DNA of 36,054 bases from Fervidicella metallireducens AeB (GTDB lineage: Bacteria; Bacillota; Clostridia; Clostridiales; Caloramatoraceae). The stretch spans positions 1 to 36,054 of the forward strand of contig NZ_AZQP01000030.1 of assembly GCF_000601455.1 (NCBI RefSeq), read 5' to 3'. Below, one piece after another: positions 8,936 through 17,685 of the stretch. The notes below the pieces were generated by a model. It worked only from the letters and a program-made list of their open reading frames with translations. It had not been told where the DNA came from and did not search any database. The position numbers and the translations under genes are program-made. How positions within the stretch are numbered: the stretch's first letter is position 1; each line of letters begins with the position of its first letter.

Positions 8936-10549
8936 ATGAAAAAAAATAATTCCTCTGTTATTATCCCATTAAAGTATGCTTTATTTAGCTTGTTATGGGT
9001 TGTTTTGTCAGATAAAGCACTATATTGGTTATTGGATAGCAGAGAACTATCAACGAAGTTAAGTATAATAAAGGGGATTGTTTTTATAGTTATAACCTCT
9101 TTATTAATATGGTATTTGATTAGGGATGCGGAAAGAAAAGTTATAAAAAATTATGAAGAACTTACGGCAGTGTATGAGCAGCTTTCGGCAACAGAGGAAG
9201 AACTCAGGGCTCAATATGAAGAATTAATTGAAAATCAAGAGAAAATAAATTATTTGGCATATTACGATGATTTAACAGGTTTACCGAACAAAGTTTTGTT
9301 CAAAGACAGATTATCCTTAGAAATCTATAAAGCAATAGAAACTAATTCAGGTGGAGCTGTTTTATTTGTAGATTTGGATGATTTTAAAAAAATAAATGAT
9401 TCACTTGGTTACGATGTTGGCGATAAATTATTGAAAATAGCTGCAGAAAAATTTAAAAAATCTGTAAATTCATATGATACAGTTGCAAGATTTGGAGGGG
9501 ATACCTTTTTAATATTGCTTCCAGGGGAGAGTCATTATACTGTTATCATAGAAAAGACTAGAGTATTGCTCAACGAATTCAAAGAAGAAATACAAATTGA
9601 TAACAACTCATTATTTGTGACGGTAAGTATAGGCATATCTGTTTTTCCTAATGATGGTTTGGATGCCAATACAATTTTAAAAAATGCGGAAACAGCCTTG
9701 TATCAGGCTAAAAGAAAAGGGAGAAATACCTATTGTTTTTTCAATGATGAAATGGGCAGTGCTGTTTCAAGGCGACTTAGGATTGAAAATGGACTGAGAT
9801 ATGCATTAAAGAATAACGAATTGTATTTATGTTATCAGCCGCAGGTTGAATCTAAAACAGGCAGAATAAAGGGTTTAGAGGCGTTAATTAGGTGGAAAAG
9901 TCCAGAGCTTGGAATGGTGCCAGCTGGTGAGTTTATACCTATTGCTGAGGAAACAGGTATAATTGTTGAAATTGGTAAGTGGGTACTTGAAAATGTTTGT
10001 AAACAGAATAAAATATGGTTAACCAATGGGTATAATTTTGATAGTATTTCTATTAACATATCATCTATTCAGCTTAAACAAGCAGATTTCTTGGATACTG
10101 TAAGGGAGATACTTGATACTTCCGGAGTTGAACCTCAAAAAATTGAGATAGAGATAACTGAAACAGCTTTTATGGAATCTTTAGAGGAGAATATCAATAA
10201 ATTAAAGGGTTTAAAGGATATGGGAGTAAAAATTTCCCTGGACGACTTCGGAACGGGATATTCTTCTTTAAATTATCTCAGAAGGCTTCCTATAAGTACA
10301 TTGAAAATAGACAAATCATTTATAGATAATATTTGTGATAGTTCAAGTGATAGAGATATAACATATGGAATTATTCAATTGGCAAATAAGATAAACTTAA
10401 ATGTGGTTGCGGAAGGTGTAGAAGGTAAAGAACAGGTTGATATTTTAAAGAATATGAATTGCGATATTATTCAAGGATATTATTTCAGTAAGCCTATTGG
10501 TTCAAATGAAGTAGAGGAAGTATTAAAAAGAGGCTATTTTTCCATATAA
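8936..10549 (+). CDS. membrane GGDEF-EAL protein, probably a c-di-GMP phosphodiesterase
   Basis: 537 residues: two membrane helices (about 12-30 and 40-62), a Glu-rich coiled coil (about 70-105), a GGDEF domain and an EAL domain. The cyclase signature is GGDTF at residues 187-191: the Glu of GGDEF is replaced by Thr, so diguanylate cyclase activity is doubtful. The EAL domain keeps its signature at residue 315 (EALIRW) plus NISSIQL, EIEITETA, DDFGTGYSSL, LKIDKSFI and VAEGVE, all expected for c-di-GMP hydrolysis. The degenerate GGDEF may sense GTP, as in other tandem proteins (inference). The ATG at 8936 is preceded by GGAGG. About 210 bases upstream hold no gene; TTGACG near 8792 could be part of a promoter. 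Confidence 0.93.
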   Translation: MKKNNSSVIIPLKYALFSLLWVVLSDKALYWLLDSRELSTKLSIIKGIVFIVITSLLIWYLIRDAERKVIKNYEELTAVYEQLSATEEELRAQYEELIENQEKINYLAYYDDLTGLPNKVLFKDRLSLEIYKAIETNSGGAVLFVDLDDFKKINDSLGYDVGDKLLKIAAEKFKKSVNSYDTVARFGGDTFLILLPGESHYTVIIEKTRVLLNEFKEEIQIDNNSLFVTVSIGISVFPNDGLDANTILKNAETALYQAKRKGRNTYCFFNDEMGSAVSRRLRIENGLRYALKNNELYLCYQPQVESKTGRIKGLEALIRWKSPELGMVPAGEFIPIAEETGIIVEIGKWVLENVCKQNKIWLTNGYNFDSISINISSIQLKQADFLDTVREILDTSGVEPQKIEIEITETAFMESLEENINKLKGLKDMGVKISLDDFGTGYSSLNYLRRLPISTLKIDKSFIDNICDSSSDRDITYGIIQLANKINLNVVAEGVEGKEQVDILKNMNCDIIQGYYFSKPIGSNEVEEVLKRGYFSI

Positions 10550-10622
10550 TTTCGTTCTAGATATTGACAACTTTGTTTTTAAAATGATAAACTTATCACG
10601 ATGAGTTAAATAATAAATTTAT

Positions 10623-10725
10623 GTTAAGAGGGAGTAGCTGCCTTATGTAATATAAGGTTGATAAAGTCAACATACTGGTTTTAAGCCTGGCTTTATCATA
10701 ACTTTGGTTAAGTGAGACTTTTAAC
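10623..10725 (+). promoter_or_regulatory. yybP-ykoY-type manganese riboswitch
   Basis: The conserved yybP-ykoY pieces are visible: GGGAGTAGC at 10630-10638, GTCAACATAC at 10666-10675 and AGTGAGAC at 10711-10718. P1 pairs GTTAAGAG (10623-10630) with CTTTTAAC (10718-10725) over eight pairs; inner helices are CCTTAT/ATAAGG and GATAAAG/CTTTATC (10660-10697). The P1 3' strand is also the 5' arm of the following terminator, so the two structures exclude each other: metal binding should favour readthrough. The class is known to sense Mn2+ and to sit before GDT1/UPF0016 exporters, as here. Confidence 0.88.
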
Positions 10726-10762
10726 ACAATGCTTTGCATTGTGTTAAAGGTCTTTATTTTTT
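10715..10762 (+). terminator. riboswitch-controlled terminator
   Basis: AGACTTTTAACACAATGC pairs with GCATTGTGTTAAAGGTCT (10715-10753) and is followed by TTTATTTTTT. Its 5' arm overlaps the 3' strand of riboswitch P1. Confidence 0.88.
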
Positions 10763-10786
10763 ATAAAATTTTAAGGAGGGAAATAT

Positions 10787-11473
10787 ATGTCTGCATTTAT
10801 TAAGGCTCTGTTATTTGTAGTTGTTGCCGAAATGGGAGACAAAACACAGCTTTTAGCTATGGCCTTTGCAAGTAAATACAAAGCAAAGGATGTTATGTTG
10901 GGAGTTTTTATAGCTACAATTTTTAATCATGCTATTGCAGTTGGGGTTGGTAACTACTTAAGTTCTGTAATCCCAATGGAATATGTTAAAATTGCCGCGG
11001 CAATTTCATTTATATTCTTTGGTCTTTGGACCATAAGGGGAGATGAAATTGATGATGAAGATGAAAAGAAAACTAAATTTGGACCAGTTATAACTGTTGC
11101 CATTGCTTTCTTTATCGCCGAGATGGGAGATAAAACGCAGCTTATGACAGTTGCAATTGCAGCACAGTTTAAGCAGCCAATCTGGGTTTTGACAGGGACA
11201 ACAGTTGGAATGCTTGTAGCCGATGGAATAGGAATTTTAGGAGGATCATGGCTGGCTAAACATGTTCCAGAAAAGTATATTAAATGGGGAGCAGCCCTTG
11301 TATTCATGATATTTGGTATTATTACATTAATTGATGTTCTTCCATACAGATATTTAAGTGCTATATATATAATACCATTTTGTGTTGTATTGAGCATTCT
11401 GGTTTATATAGTGGGTTTCAGAAATAAGAACTCAGATGAAGATAAAAAAGATATGGATAATAGTGAAATGTAA
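10787..11473 (+). CDS. GDT1/UPF0016 (TMEM165) family Mn2+/cation exporter
   Basis: 228 residues with six or seven membrane helices arranged as two similar halves. Each half carries the family signature E-x-G-D-K-T: AEMGDKTQLLA near residues 14-24 and AEMGDKTQLMT near residue 107. The acidic residues line the cation path. An acidic cytoplasmic stretch (DEIDDEDEKK) separates the halves and the C-terminus is charged. Control by the manganese riboswitch just upstream supports a role in exporting excess Mn2+. The ATG is preceded by AAGGAGGG. Confidence 0.93.
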   Translation: MSAFIKALLFVVVAEMGDKTQLLAMAFASKYKAKDVMLGVFIATIFNHAIAVGVGNYLSSVIPMEYVKIAAAISFIFFGLWTIRGDEIDDEDEKKTKFGPVITVAIAFFIAEMGDKTQLMTVAIAAQFKQPIWVLTGTTVGMLVADGIGILGGSWLAKHVPEKYIKWGAALVFMIFGIITLIDVLPYRYLSAIYIIPFCVVLSILVYIVGFRNKNSDEDKKDMDNSEM

Positions 11474-11479
11474 TTAAAA

Positions 11480-11529
11480 GCCCCATGAATTGATTTCAAA
11501 GAAGAATATACAGAAATCTTTCATGGGGC
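11480..11529. terminator. hairpin between convergent genes
   Basis: GCCCCATGAA (11480-11489) and TTCATGGGGC (11520-11529) are perfect inverted arms separated by 30 bases. No clean T run follows on the plus strand, so it may stabilise the 3' end or end transcription only partly. Confidence 0.5.
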
Positions 11530-11579
11530 AATATTATAAAATTTTGAAGTATTTTTAGCAACGATTATCTTAAGTTTTT

Positions 11580-12254
11580 CTAATTTTGTTTACCCTTTCG
11601 CTTAGCAAAGGCTAAAATTGTTCCTAATGCAATTGACAAAAAGGCTGCGGTAAGAACTCGGAATTCCCCAGGAAGCATAAAGGTTATTGTATGGGCCGGT
11701 ATCCAGAAAAATGGGATAGTTTTAAGGACAACGAAACTTATGAAACTATTCCAGTCAATTTTATTTGTAACGTCAATGAGTTTAACTTTGAATATTTTAT
11801 TTAATTTTCCTTCTCCTAAGTCTATGTACGTATCAGTAATCCTATGAAAAGCCATAAAGGTTGGAGCAAAGATTAAATTCATAAATGTACTTGTGAAAAA
11901 AGCTATTGACAACTTAGAAAAAAACGGACTGCCGGATGCTTTAGGAAGCAGGTGTTTTTCTGTTGCTGCAATTACTCCACTGTTAAACAATTCAAAGGCT
12001 ATAACAAAGCACATACCTAAAAATCCCCATACCATAAACCTATAAAATAGTCCAGTTGGTTTTTGGTAGTAACCTGATGAAATTCTAATAGCCAGAATTT
12101 CACCCATGGTAGCAAGTATGGAGACTTTTACAAACCCCATCAGATAGGGATTGGAATCTGTGAGTTTTTTTAGTATCCCAGTAGTTGAGAGATACGCCAA
12201 TAATAAAATAATTGCAGAAAGTGAAATTAACCATAAAAAGTCTTTTCTTTTCAA
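11580..12254 (-). CDS. conserved multi-pass membrane protein of unknown function
   Basis: 224 residues with about five hydrophobic segments and a basic C-terminus (AKRKGKQN). I recognise no catalytic motif. The last part (NSFISFVVLKTIPFFWIPAH) has a faint resemblance to Mpv17/PMP22-type proteins, too weak to name it. Single gene, converging on the cation exporter; the start ATG at 12254 is preceded by a run of G (TGGGGGGATAAATTTTG). Function unknown. Confidence 0.65.
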   Translation of the reverse strand: MKRKDFLWLISLSAIILLLAYLSTTGILKKLTDSNPYLMGFVKVSILATMGEILAIRISSGYYQKPTGLFYRFMVWGFLGMCFVIAFELFNSGVIAATEKHLLPKASGSPFFSKLSIAFFTSTFMNLIFAPTFMAFHRITDTYIDLGEGKLNKIFKVKLIDVTNKIDWNSFISFVVLKTIPFFWIPAHTITFMLPGEFRVLTAAFLSIALGTILAFAKRKGKQN

Positions 12255-12491
12255 AATTTATCCCCCCATATAAATGATTTCACAAACATTATATCAGAAA
12301 ATTTAGAATAATGTTAATAATTCTGATAAATTGTAAAAAAATGAACCTATACAAGAAAAATATTACAATAATATAAAATATTGTTTAACCACTTATATGG
12401 TAATATATAGTTAAACACAAGGTATTATATTCCATATTGAATTTTAATGGATATAATTGCTGTGAAAATTCATAGTTATAGGGGGTACATT

Positions 12492-14186
12492 ATGAGATTT
12501 ACTGAATTTGAATATCAAAGGCCGGATGTTGTTGAGGTTGAGAAAAAATTTACTAATCTACTTGAAAGGTTTAAGGAAGCTGAAACTTTTAAGGTTCAGG
12601 ACGATGTAATGGAAGAAATAAATCAACTGAGAAGTGAAGTAGAATCAATGCAGAGTATAGCTTCAATAAGATATACTATTGATACTACTAATGAATATTA
12701 TCAGAAGGAGCAGGATTATTTTGATGAGGTTGCGCCTCTCTATCAAGGTTTGGTTACTAAATACTATGAAGCTTTAGTTAACTCTAAGTTCAGGAAAGAG
12801 CTTGAAGAAAAGTGGGGCAAACAGTTATTTACAATTGCAGAATATACTATAAAGGCATTCTCACCAGAGATAATAGAGGATTTGCAGATTGAAAATAAGT
12901 TATCAAGTGAATATACTAAGCTCATTGCATCTGCAAAAATTATGTTTGAAGGTGAAGAAAGAAATCTATCACAAATGACACCTTTTATGTTGTCAACAGA
13001 TAGAGATATGAGAAAAAGAGCCTGTGATGCTAAATATGGATTCTTTAAAGAAAATGAAAAAGAGTTTGATAGAATATATGATGAACTTGTTAAGGTGAGG
13101 ACAAGAATAGCTCATAAACTTGGATACAATAATTTTGTTGAATTAGGATATGTTAGAATGTATAGATCCGATTATAACCCTGAAATGGTGTCAAACTTTA
13201 GAAAACAGGTTTTAGATTATATCGTACCAGTTGCAACCAAGTTAAGGGAAAGACAGGCTAAAAGACTTGGTTTGGGAAAATTAAAATTCTATGATGAAGG
13301 GCTAGAATTTTTAACTGGTAATGCAAAACCCAAGGGGGATCCAGAATGGATTCTCAATAACGGAAGAAAGATGTATACAGAATTATCTCCAGAAACAAAG
13401 GAATTTTTTGATTTCATGGTAGAAAATGAGCTGATGGACTTAGTAAGTAAGAAGGGAAAAGCTAGCGGAGGTTATTGTTCATATATCAGCAAGTATAAAT
13501 CACCATTTATTTTCTCAAATTTCAACGGGACATCTGGAGATGTGGAAGTATTAACACATGAGGCAGGCCATGCTTTTCAGGGATATTTAAGCAGAAATCA
13601 CATGGTTCCGGAATATAACTGGCCTACATATGAATCCTGTGAGATACATTCTATGAGCATGGAGTTTTTCACATGGCCATGGATGAACCTATTCTTTGAA
13701 AATGAGACTGATAAATTTAAATTTTCACATTTAAGTGGAGCATTAATTTTTATACCATATGGGGTTACAGTTGATGAATTCCAGCATTATGTTTACAGTA
13801 ATCCAGAAGCTACTCCTGAAGAAAGAAAGAGGATGTGGAGAGAAATAGAGAAAAAATATTTACCACACAGAGACTATGATGGCAATGATTATTTGGAAAG
13901 AGGAGGTTTCTGGTATCAGCAGGGACATATTTTTTCAACACCTTTTTATTATATAGATTATACATTGGCTCAGATATGTGCTTTCCAATTCTGGAAAAAA
14001 GCTAATGAAAACAGAGAAACAGCATGGGAGGATTATATAAGATTGTGCAGAGCTGGTGGAACGAAGTCTTTTTTAGATTTAGTCAGTCTTGCTAACTTAA
14101 TTCCTCCATTTAGTGATGGTTGTGTTAAATCAGTAATAGACCATATAGAAAACTGGCTTAACAACGTAGATGATACTAAAATGTAA
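12492..14186 (+). CDS. M3-family oligoendopeptidase (PepF-like) metallopeptidase
   Basis: 564 residues, cytoplasmic. Zinc metallopeptidase of family M3 that cleaves short peptides. The zinc motif HEAGH lies at residues 356-360 and the third ligand, Glu, at about 384 within CEIHSMSMEFF. The N-terminal half is helical and forms the lid over the active site in this family. The open frame begins at 12447, but ATG 12492 (MRFTEFEYQRP) is preferred because GGGGG lies eight bases before it and it matches the usual N-terminus. Followed by a strong terminator; monocistronic. Confidence 0.93.
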   Translation: MRFTEFEYQRPDVVEVEKKFTNLLERFKEAETFKVQDDVMEEINQLRSEVESMQSIASIRYTIDTTNEYYQKEQDYFDEVAPLYQGLVTKYYEALVNSKFRKELEEKWGKQLFTIAEYTIKAFSPEIIEDLQIENKLSSEYTKLIASAKIMFEGEERNLSQMTPFMLSTDRDMRKRACDAKYGFFKENEKEFDRIYDELVKVRTRIAHKLGYNNFVELGYVRMYRSDYNPEMVSNFRKQVLDYIVPVATKLRERQAKRLGLGKLKFYDEGLEFLTGNAKPKGDPEWILNNGRKMYTELSPETKEFFDFMVENELMDLVSKKGKASGGYCSYISKYKSPFIFSNFNGTSGDVEVLTHEAGHAFQGYLSRNHMVPEYNWPTYESCEIHSMSMEFFTWPWMNLFFENETDKFKFSHLSGALIFIPYGVTVDEFQHYVYSNPEATPEERKRMWREIEKKYLPHRDYDGNDYLERGGFWYQQGHIFSTPFYYIDYTLAQICAFQFWKKANENRETAWEDYIRLCRAGGTKSFLDLVSLANLIPPFSDGCVKSVIDHIENWLNNVDDTKM

Positions 14187-14196
14187 AAGTTAATTT

Positions 14197-14258
14197 AAAG
14201 GGCTGTTGCACTAGCAACTAAAAAATGCTAGTGCAACAGTCCTTTGTTATTTTTTTTG
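14197..14258 (+). terminator. terminator after the oligopeptidase gene
   Basis: AAAGG plus GCTGTTGCACTAGCA pairs with TGCTAGTGCAACAGT plus CCTTT across a short loop and is followed by a T-rich run to 14258. One of the strongest hairpins in the window. Confidence 0.9.
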
Positions 14259-14327
14259 TAAAAATGCAAATTATATATTTATAGATATTATTTAGTTCTT
14301 ATATATAGAGCAAAGAAGGTGAAACCC

Positions 14328-15662
14328 TTGGCAGAAGGATATAAAGATGTGTTAATTCAGGTTGGGCTTATACTAATTTTAATTTTAATAAATGCATTTT
14401 TTGCAGCCTCTGAGATAGCAATAGTATCAATAAACAGGAATAAATTAAATTATCTTGCTGCAGAGGGAAATAAAAAAGCAGAACTTGTAATAAAACTTAT
14501 TTCAGAGCCAAGTAAATTTTTGGCAACTATTCAGGTTGGAATAACTTTGGCTGGTTTCTTAGCCAGTGCCTCAGCGGCAGTTACTATTTCAAAATATATT
14601 TCCCAATTGTTTAAAGCTACTGAAATAGCCATTATTTCAAAGGCAAGTGATCAGATAGCTATTATTTTGGTAACCATAATACTTTCCTTTATAACCTTGG
14701 TTTTAGGTGAGCTGGTTCCAAAGCGTGTAGCACTTCAAAATACTGAGGCGGTTGCTATGGCTGTTGTGAAGCCTATAATTTTTTTCTCCCAAATTACACT
14801 GCCCTTTGTAAAGATATTAACATTATCAACAGGTTTTTTTGTAAAAATACTCAGTGGGAATTCGGAGTTAATTGAAGAAAAGGTAACGGAAGAAGAAATC
14901 CGTATGATGATAGATGTTGGTGAAGAAAATGGGGTTCTGAATGAAACTGAGAAAGAGATGATAGATGGAATTTTTGAGTTTGACAATACCCTTGCAAAGG
15001 AAATCATGACTCCTAGAACTAATGTTTTTTTGATAGATATTGCCACTCCTATGGAGGAGCTTATTGACGAAATATTAGAAGAACAATATTCAAGGATACC
15101 GGTATATGAAAATGAGGTAGACAACATAGTAGGAATATTATATATGAAGGATTTATTTTTTGCAGTTAGAAATGAGGGAATTGAGAATATCTCAATAAGA
15201 AAACTAATGAGACCAGCCTATTTTGTTCCTGAAACAAAAAATATTGATAAACTTTTCAGAGAACTACAAAACAGCAAAAATCATATGGCAATCTTAATAG
15301 ATGAATATGGTGGTTTTTCTGGTATTGTAACAATTGAAGATTTAATTGAGGAAGTAATGGGAAACATATTTGATGAATATGATGAAGATTATGAAAAAAG
15401 TGAGTATATACATAGAATAGATAACAACACATTTATAGTAAGTGGACTTTTAGGACTTGGGGAAGTAAATGAGCTTTTAGGAGTTGAATTAATCTCTGAG
15501 CATTATGACACCATAGGAGGTTTTGTTATTGATTTAATAGGGAATATCCCAAAAGAAGATGAAGAGCATATAGTTGAATATAATAATCTTGTCTTTAAGG
15601 TAGAGAAGGTGGATGAAAAAAGAATAGAGTTAATCAAAATTTTCAAAAAGGATGGCAGTTAA
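14328..15662 (+). CDS. CNNM/CBS-domain protein of the HlyC/CorC family
   Basis: About 444 residues: an N-terminal CNNM (DUF21) membrane domain with three or four helices (NAFFAASEIAIVSINR early, VLGELVPKR before the last helix), the conserved linker TEEEIRMMIDVGEENG, two CBS domains (IMTPRTNVFLID through RKLMRPAYFVPE and IDEYGGFSGIVTIEDLIEEV) and a C-terminal CorC_HlyC domain. Relatives are implicated in Mg2+ or Co2+ transport; the haemolysin name is historical. Start: the GTG at 14319 lies inside the AGAAGG ribosome site, so TTG at 14328 is preferred. Shares no promoter with its neighbours that I can see. Confidence 0.88.
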   Translation: MAEGYKDVLIQVGLILILILINAFFAASEIAIVSINRNKLNYLAAEGNKKAELVIKLISEPSKFLATIQVGITLAGFLASASAAVTISKYISQLFKATEIAIISKASDQIAIILVTIILSFITLVLGELVPKRVALQNTEAVAMAVVKPIIFFSQITLPFVKILTLSTGFFVKILSGNSELIEEKVTEEEIRMMIDVGEENGVLNETEKEMIDGIFEFDNTLAKEIMTPRTNVFLIDIATPMEELIDEILEEQYSRIPVYENEVDNIVGILYMKDLFFAVRNEGIENISIRKLMRPAYFVPETKNIDKLFRELQNSKNHMAILIDEYGGFSGIVTIEDLIEEVMGNIFDEYDEDYEKSEYIHRIDNNTFIVSGLLGLGEVNELLGVELISEHYDTIGGFVIDLIGNIPKEDEEHIVEYNNLVFKVEKVDEKRIELIKIFKKDGS

Positions 15663-15795
15663 TATATTTAATTTAACTGCTATTTTATTTTCTAAACCAA
15701 ATTATTTAATCTGAAAGCAAAATAAGTATTTGTTAAAATATTCAAAATAGTTTAAAATATAATAGTCATATAAATTTTTACAGAGGTGAAATAAG

Positions 15796-16896
15796 ATGGA
15801 TGAATTATTAAAGGGTATAATGTCATTACAATGGCAGAATATTTTAATGTTTATTATTGCTGGAACATTGATTTATCTGGCAATAGTAAAGGAGTATGAA
15901 CCGATGCTGCTGCTTCCAATAGGTTTCGGAGCAATACTTGCGAACATTCCTTTCTCAGCAGCAATAGGTGAGGAGGGTCCCCTATCTATTTTATTTAATG
16001 CAGGGATTAGAACGGAGTTGTTTCCATTACTTATTTTTATTGCAATAGGGGCAATGATTGATTTTGGACCTTTACTTAAAAATCCTAAGATGCTTTTATT
16101 TGGAGGAGCAGCCCAATTTGGTATATTCTTTACCTTATCACTTGCAACACTATTCGGTTATAGCATAAAGGATGCAGCATCAATAGGGGTAATAGGAGCT
16201 GCTGACGGTCCAACATCAATTTATGTAGCTACGAAATTTGGAAGCAAGCTTTTAGCACCGATTACAGTAGCTGCCTATTCTTATATGTCACTGGTACCTA
16301 TTATACAGCCGCCGGTAATTAGATTATTAACAACTGAAAATGAGAGAAAAATAAGAATGCCATATCATGATGTAAATGTATCTAAAAAAGTAAAAATTAT
16401 TTTCCCCATTGCTGTGACTTTAATAGCTGGGTTAGTAGCACCAGAAAGTGTTGCATTAGTAGGATTTTTGATGTTTGGAAATCTTCTAAGAGAATGCGGA
16501 GTAACAGAAAGACTATCACTTTCCGCTCAAAATGAACTGGCAAACCTGGTAACAATACTTTTAGGTATTACTATAGGTTCAACTATGACTGCAGAAGGCT
16601 TTTTAAGACTAGATACATTAAAAATAATGGGAATGGGACTTATTGCCTTTATTTTTGATACAGCAGGTGGAGTTTTATTTGCAAAGTTTTTAAATCTCTT
16701 CTCTAAAAATAAAATAAACCCAATGGTAGGTGCAGCAGGAATATCAGCTTTTCCAATGTCTGCAAGGGTTATTCAAAGAGAGGCTCAAAAAGCAGATCCA
16801 AGTAACTTTATATTAGGTTATTCTATAAGTGCAAATGTTGCAGGTCAGATAGGTTCAATAATAGCAGGGGGCTTGATTTTGGCACTTGTAAAATAG
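15796..16896 (+). CDS. oadB: Na+-translocating decarboxylase beta subunit
   Basis: 366 residues, highly hydrophobic, about nine to eleven membrane segments. The conserved ion-pathway motif GAADGPT (Asp at residue 137) is present, as are the late NPMVGAAGISAFPMSARV and FILGYSISANVAGQIGS. The beta subunit decarboxylates carboxybiotin and pumps Na+ out. It is followed 12 bases later by a small oadG-like gene, but the carboxyltransferase gene lies far upstream (368-1755, frameshifted), so the complex would be assembled from separate loci. The ATG is preceded by AGAGGTG. Confidence 0.95.
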   Translation: MDELLKGIMSLQWQNILMFIIAGTLIYLAIVKEYEPMLLLPIGFGAILANIPFSAAIGEEGPLSILFNAGIRTELFPLLIFIAIGAMIDFGPLLKNPKMLLFGGAAQFGIFFTLSLATLFGYSIKDAASIGVIGAADGPTSIYVATKFGSKLLAPITVAAYSYMSLVPIIQPPVIRLLTTENERKIRMPYHDVNVSKKVKIIFPIAVTLIAGLVAPESVALVGFLMFGNLLRECGVTERLSLSAQNELANLVTILLGITIGSTMTAEGFLRLDTLKIMGMGLIAFIFDTAGGVLFAKFLNLFSKNKINPMVGAAGISAFPMSARVIQREAQKADPSNFILGYSISANVAGQIGSIIAGGLILALVK

Positions 16897-16908
16897 GAGG
16901 GGAAATAT

Positions 16909-17046
16909 ATGGCAAGTAATTTAACCAATTTTTATGAAAGTCTTGAAATTATGTTAAAAGGAATGGGTGGTATTTTTATAGTAATATTAATTTTCTTTGT
17001 CTTGATAAAAGTGCTAGAGAGATTATTTCCAGTGGAGAATAAATAA
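16909..17046 (+). CDS. small OadG-like gamma subunit (45 aa)
   Basis: 45 residues: a short N-terminus, one membrane helix (GGIFIVILIFFVLIKVLERLF, residues 20-40, given here in shortened sense as GIFIVILIFFVLIKVL) and a charged end. It starts 12 bases after oadB with TAGGAGGGG as ribosome site. Position, size and the single helix fit a reduced OadG, the subunit that stabilises the decarboxylase complex; the cytoplasmic zinc-binding tail of enterobacterial OadG is missing. Function is assigned mainly from context. Confidence 0.7.
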   Translation: MASNLTNFYESLEIMLKGMGGIFIVILIFFVLIKVLERLFPVENK

Positions 17047-17180
17047 TTTACAAATATTAACTGTTGAAAATAATATCATACTCTTGTATTCTTAATGTAC
17101 CTGATTATTTGAGCTTAGGTGATACCCCTGATTTATGAAGCTACTGTTCCAAATCATGGGTTAACAAGCATTAAATTATA

Positions 17181-17209
17181 TTGACACAGATGATTAGTTT
17201 ATTTATAAT
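17181..17209 (+). promoter_or_regulatory. promoter of tRNA-Ser(GGA) and probably the SRP RNA
   Basis: TTGACA (17181-17186), 17 bases, TATAAT (17204-17209): a near-consensus sigma-A promoter about 40 bases before the tRNA. No other promoter is obvious before the SRP RNA, so both may share it. Confidence 0.85.
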
Positions 17210-17249
17210 ATAATAGCTGAGACAATTAAATAAACATTGTTTCCCTTAA

Positions 17250-17341
17250 GGAGAGATGGCTGAGTTGGCTTAAGGCGCACGATTGGAAATCGTGTGATGG
17301 CTAATACCCATCCGGGGGTTCGAATCCCCCTCTCTCCGCCA
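17250..17341 (+). tRNA. tRNA-Ser (anticodon GGA)
   Basis: Acceptor GGAGAGA/TCTCTCC with discriminator G and encoded CCA. The anticodon stem CACGA/TCGTG holds the loop TTGGAAA, anticodon GGA (reads UCC/UCU). It has a long variable arm and GGTTCGAATCC T-arm. It ends 17 bases before the SRP RNA. Confidence 0.97.
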
Positions 17342-17358
17342 AAACATGGTTAAAGTTT

Positions 17359-17630
17359 GGCCGTGCTAGATGGGGAGGTAGCGGTGCCCTGTAGCCTGCA
17401 ATCCGCTGTAGCAGGATCGAATTCCTTATTTAGGTACTGGTATGTAGGGTCTGACCTTGACAAGTGGTGTTGAAGATTGGGTCCCGCGCAACGAAAATTC
17501 ATGAACCTCGTCAGGTCCGGAAGGAAGCAGCGATAAGTGAACCCTTTCGTGTGCCGTGGGGATGCCTGGTCGGAGCTAACTGTCGAGGTAACGCCTGGAT
17601 ATCTAGCATCGATGTAAGGTGCACGGCCAT
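17359..17630 (+). ncRNA. ffs: signal recognition particle RNA, long Bacillus/Clostridium type
   Basis: About 270 bases whose ends pair (GGCCGTGC at 17359-17366 with GCACGGCC at 17621-17628). The apical domain is diagnostic: GTCAGGTCCGGAAGGAAGCA with the GGAA tetraloop, matched by internal loop sequences downstream. The 5' part (GGGGAGGTAGCGGTGCCCTG, TAGCCTGCAATCCGC) forms the Alu domain found in the long Firmicutes form. It binds Ffh and targets membrane and secreted proteins to the translocon. A short open frame inside it is not a gene. The order tRNA-Ser, SRP RNA, dnaX is typical of the phylum, with a lipoprotein gene inserted here. Confidence 0.97.
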
Positions 17631-17649
17631 AAATATAAATGGAAATTAA

Positions 17650-17685
17650 GATTGTTCTATTGGGATATAAAAGAACAGTCTTTTT
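17650..17685 (+). terminator. terminator after the SRP RNA
   Basis: GATTGTTCT (17650-17658) and AGAACAGTC (17672-17680) pair with one G-T pair, followed by TTTTTC. Confidence 0.8.

Noticed and set aside
10954-11397. 147-residue minus-strand frame in the GDT1 gene
   Set aside because: Mirror frame of a well-recognised membrane protein; no ribosome site and no family motif.
17464-17649. 61-residue open frame
   Set aside because: It lies within the signal recognition particle RNA and has no ribosome site.
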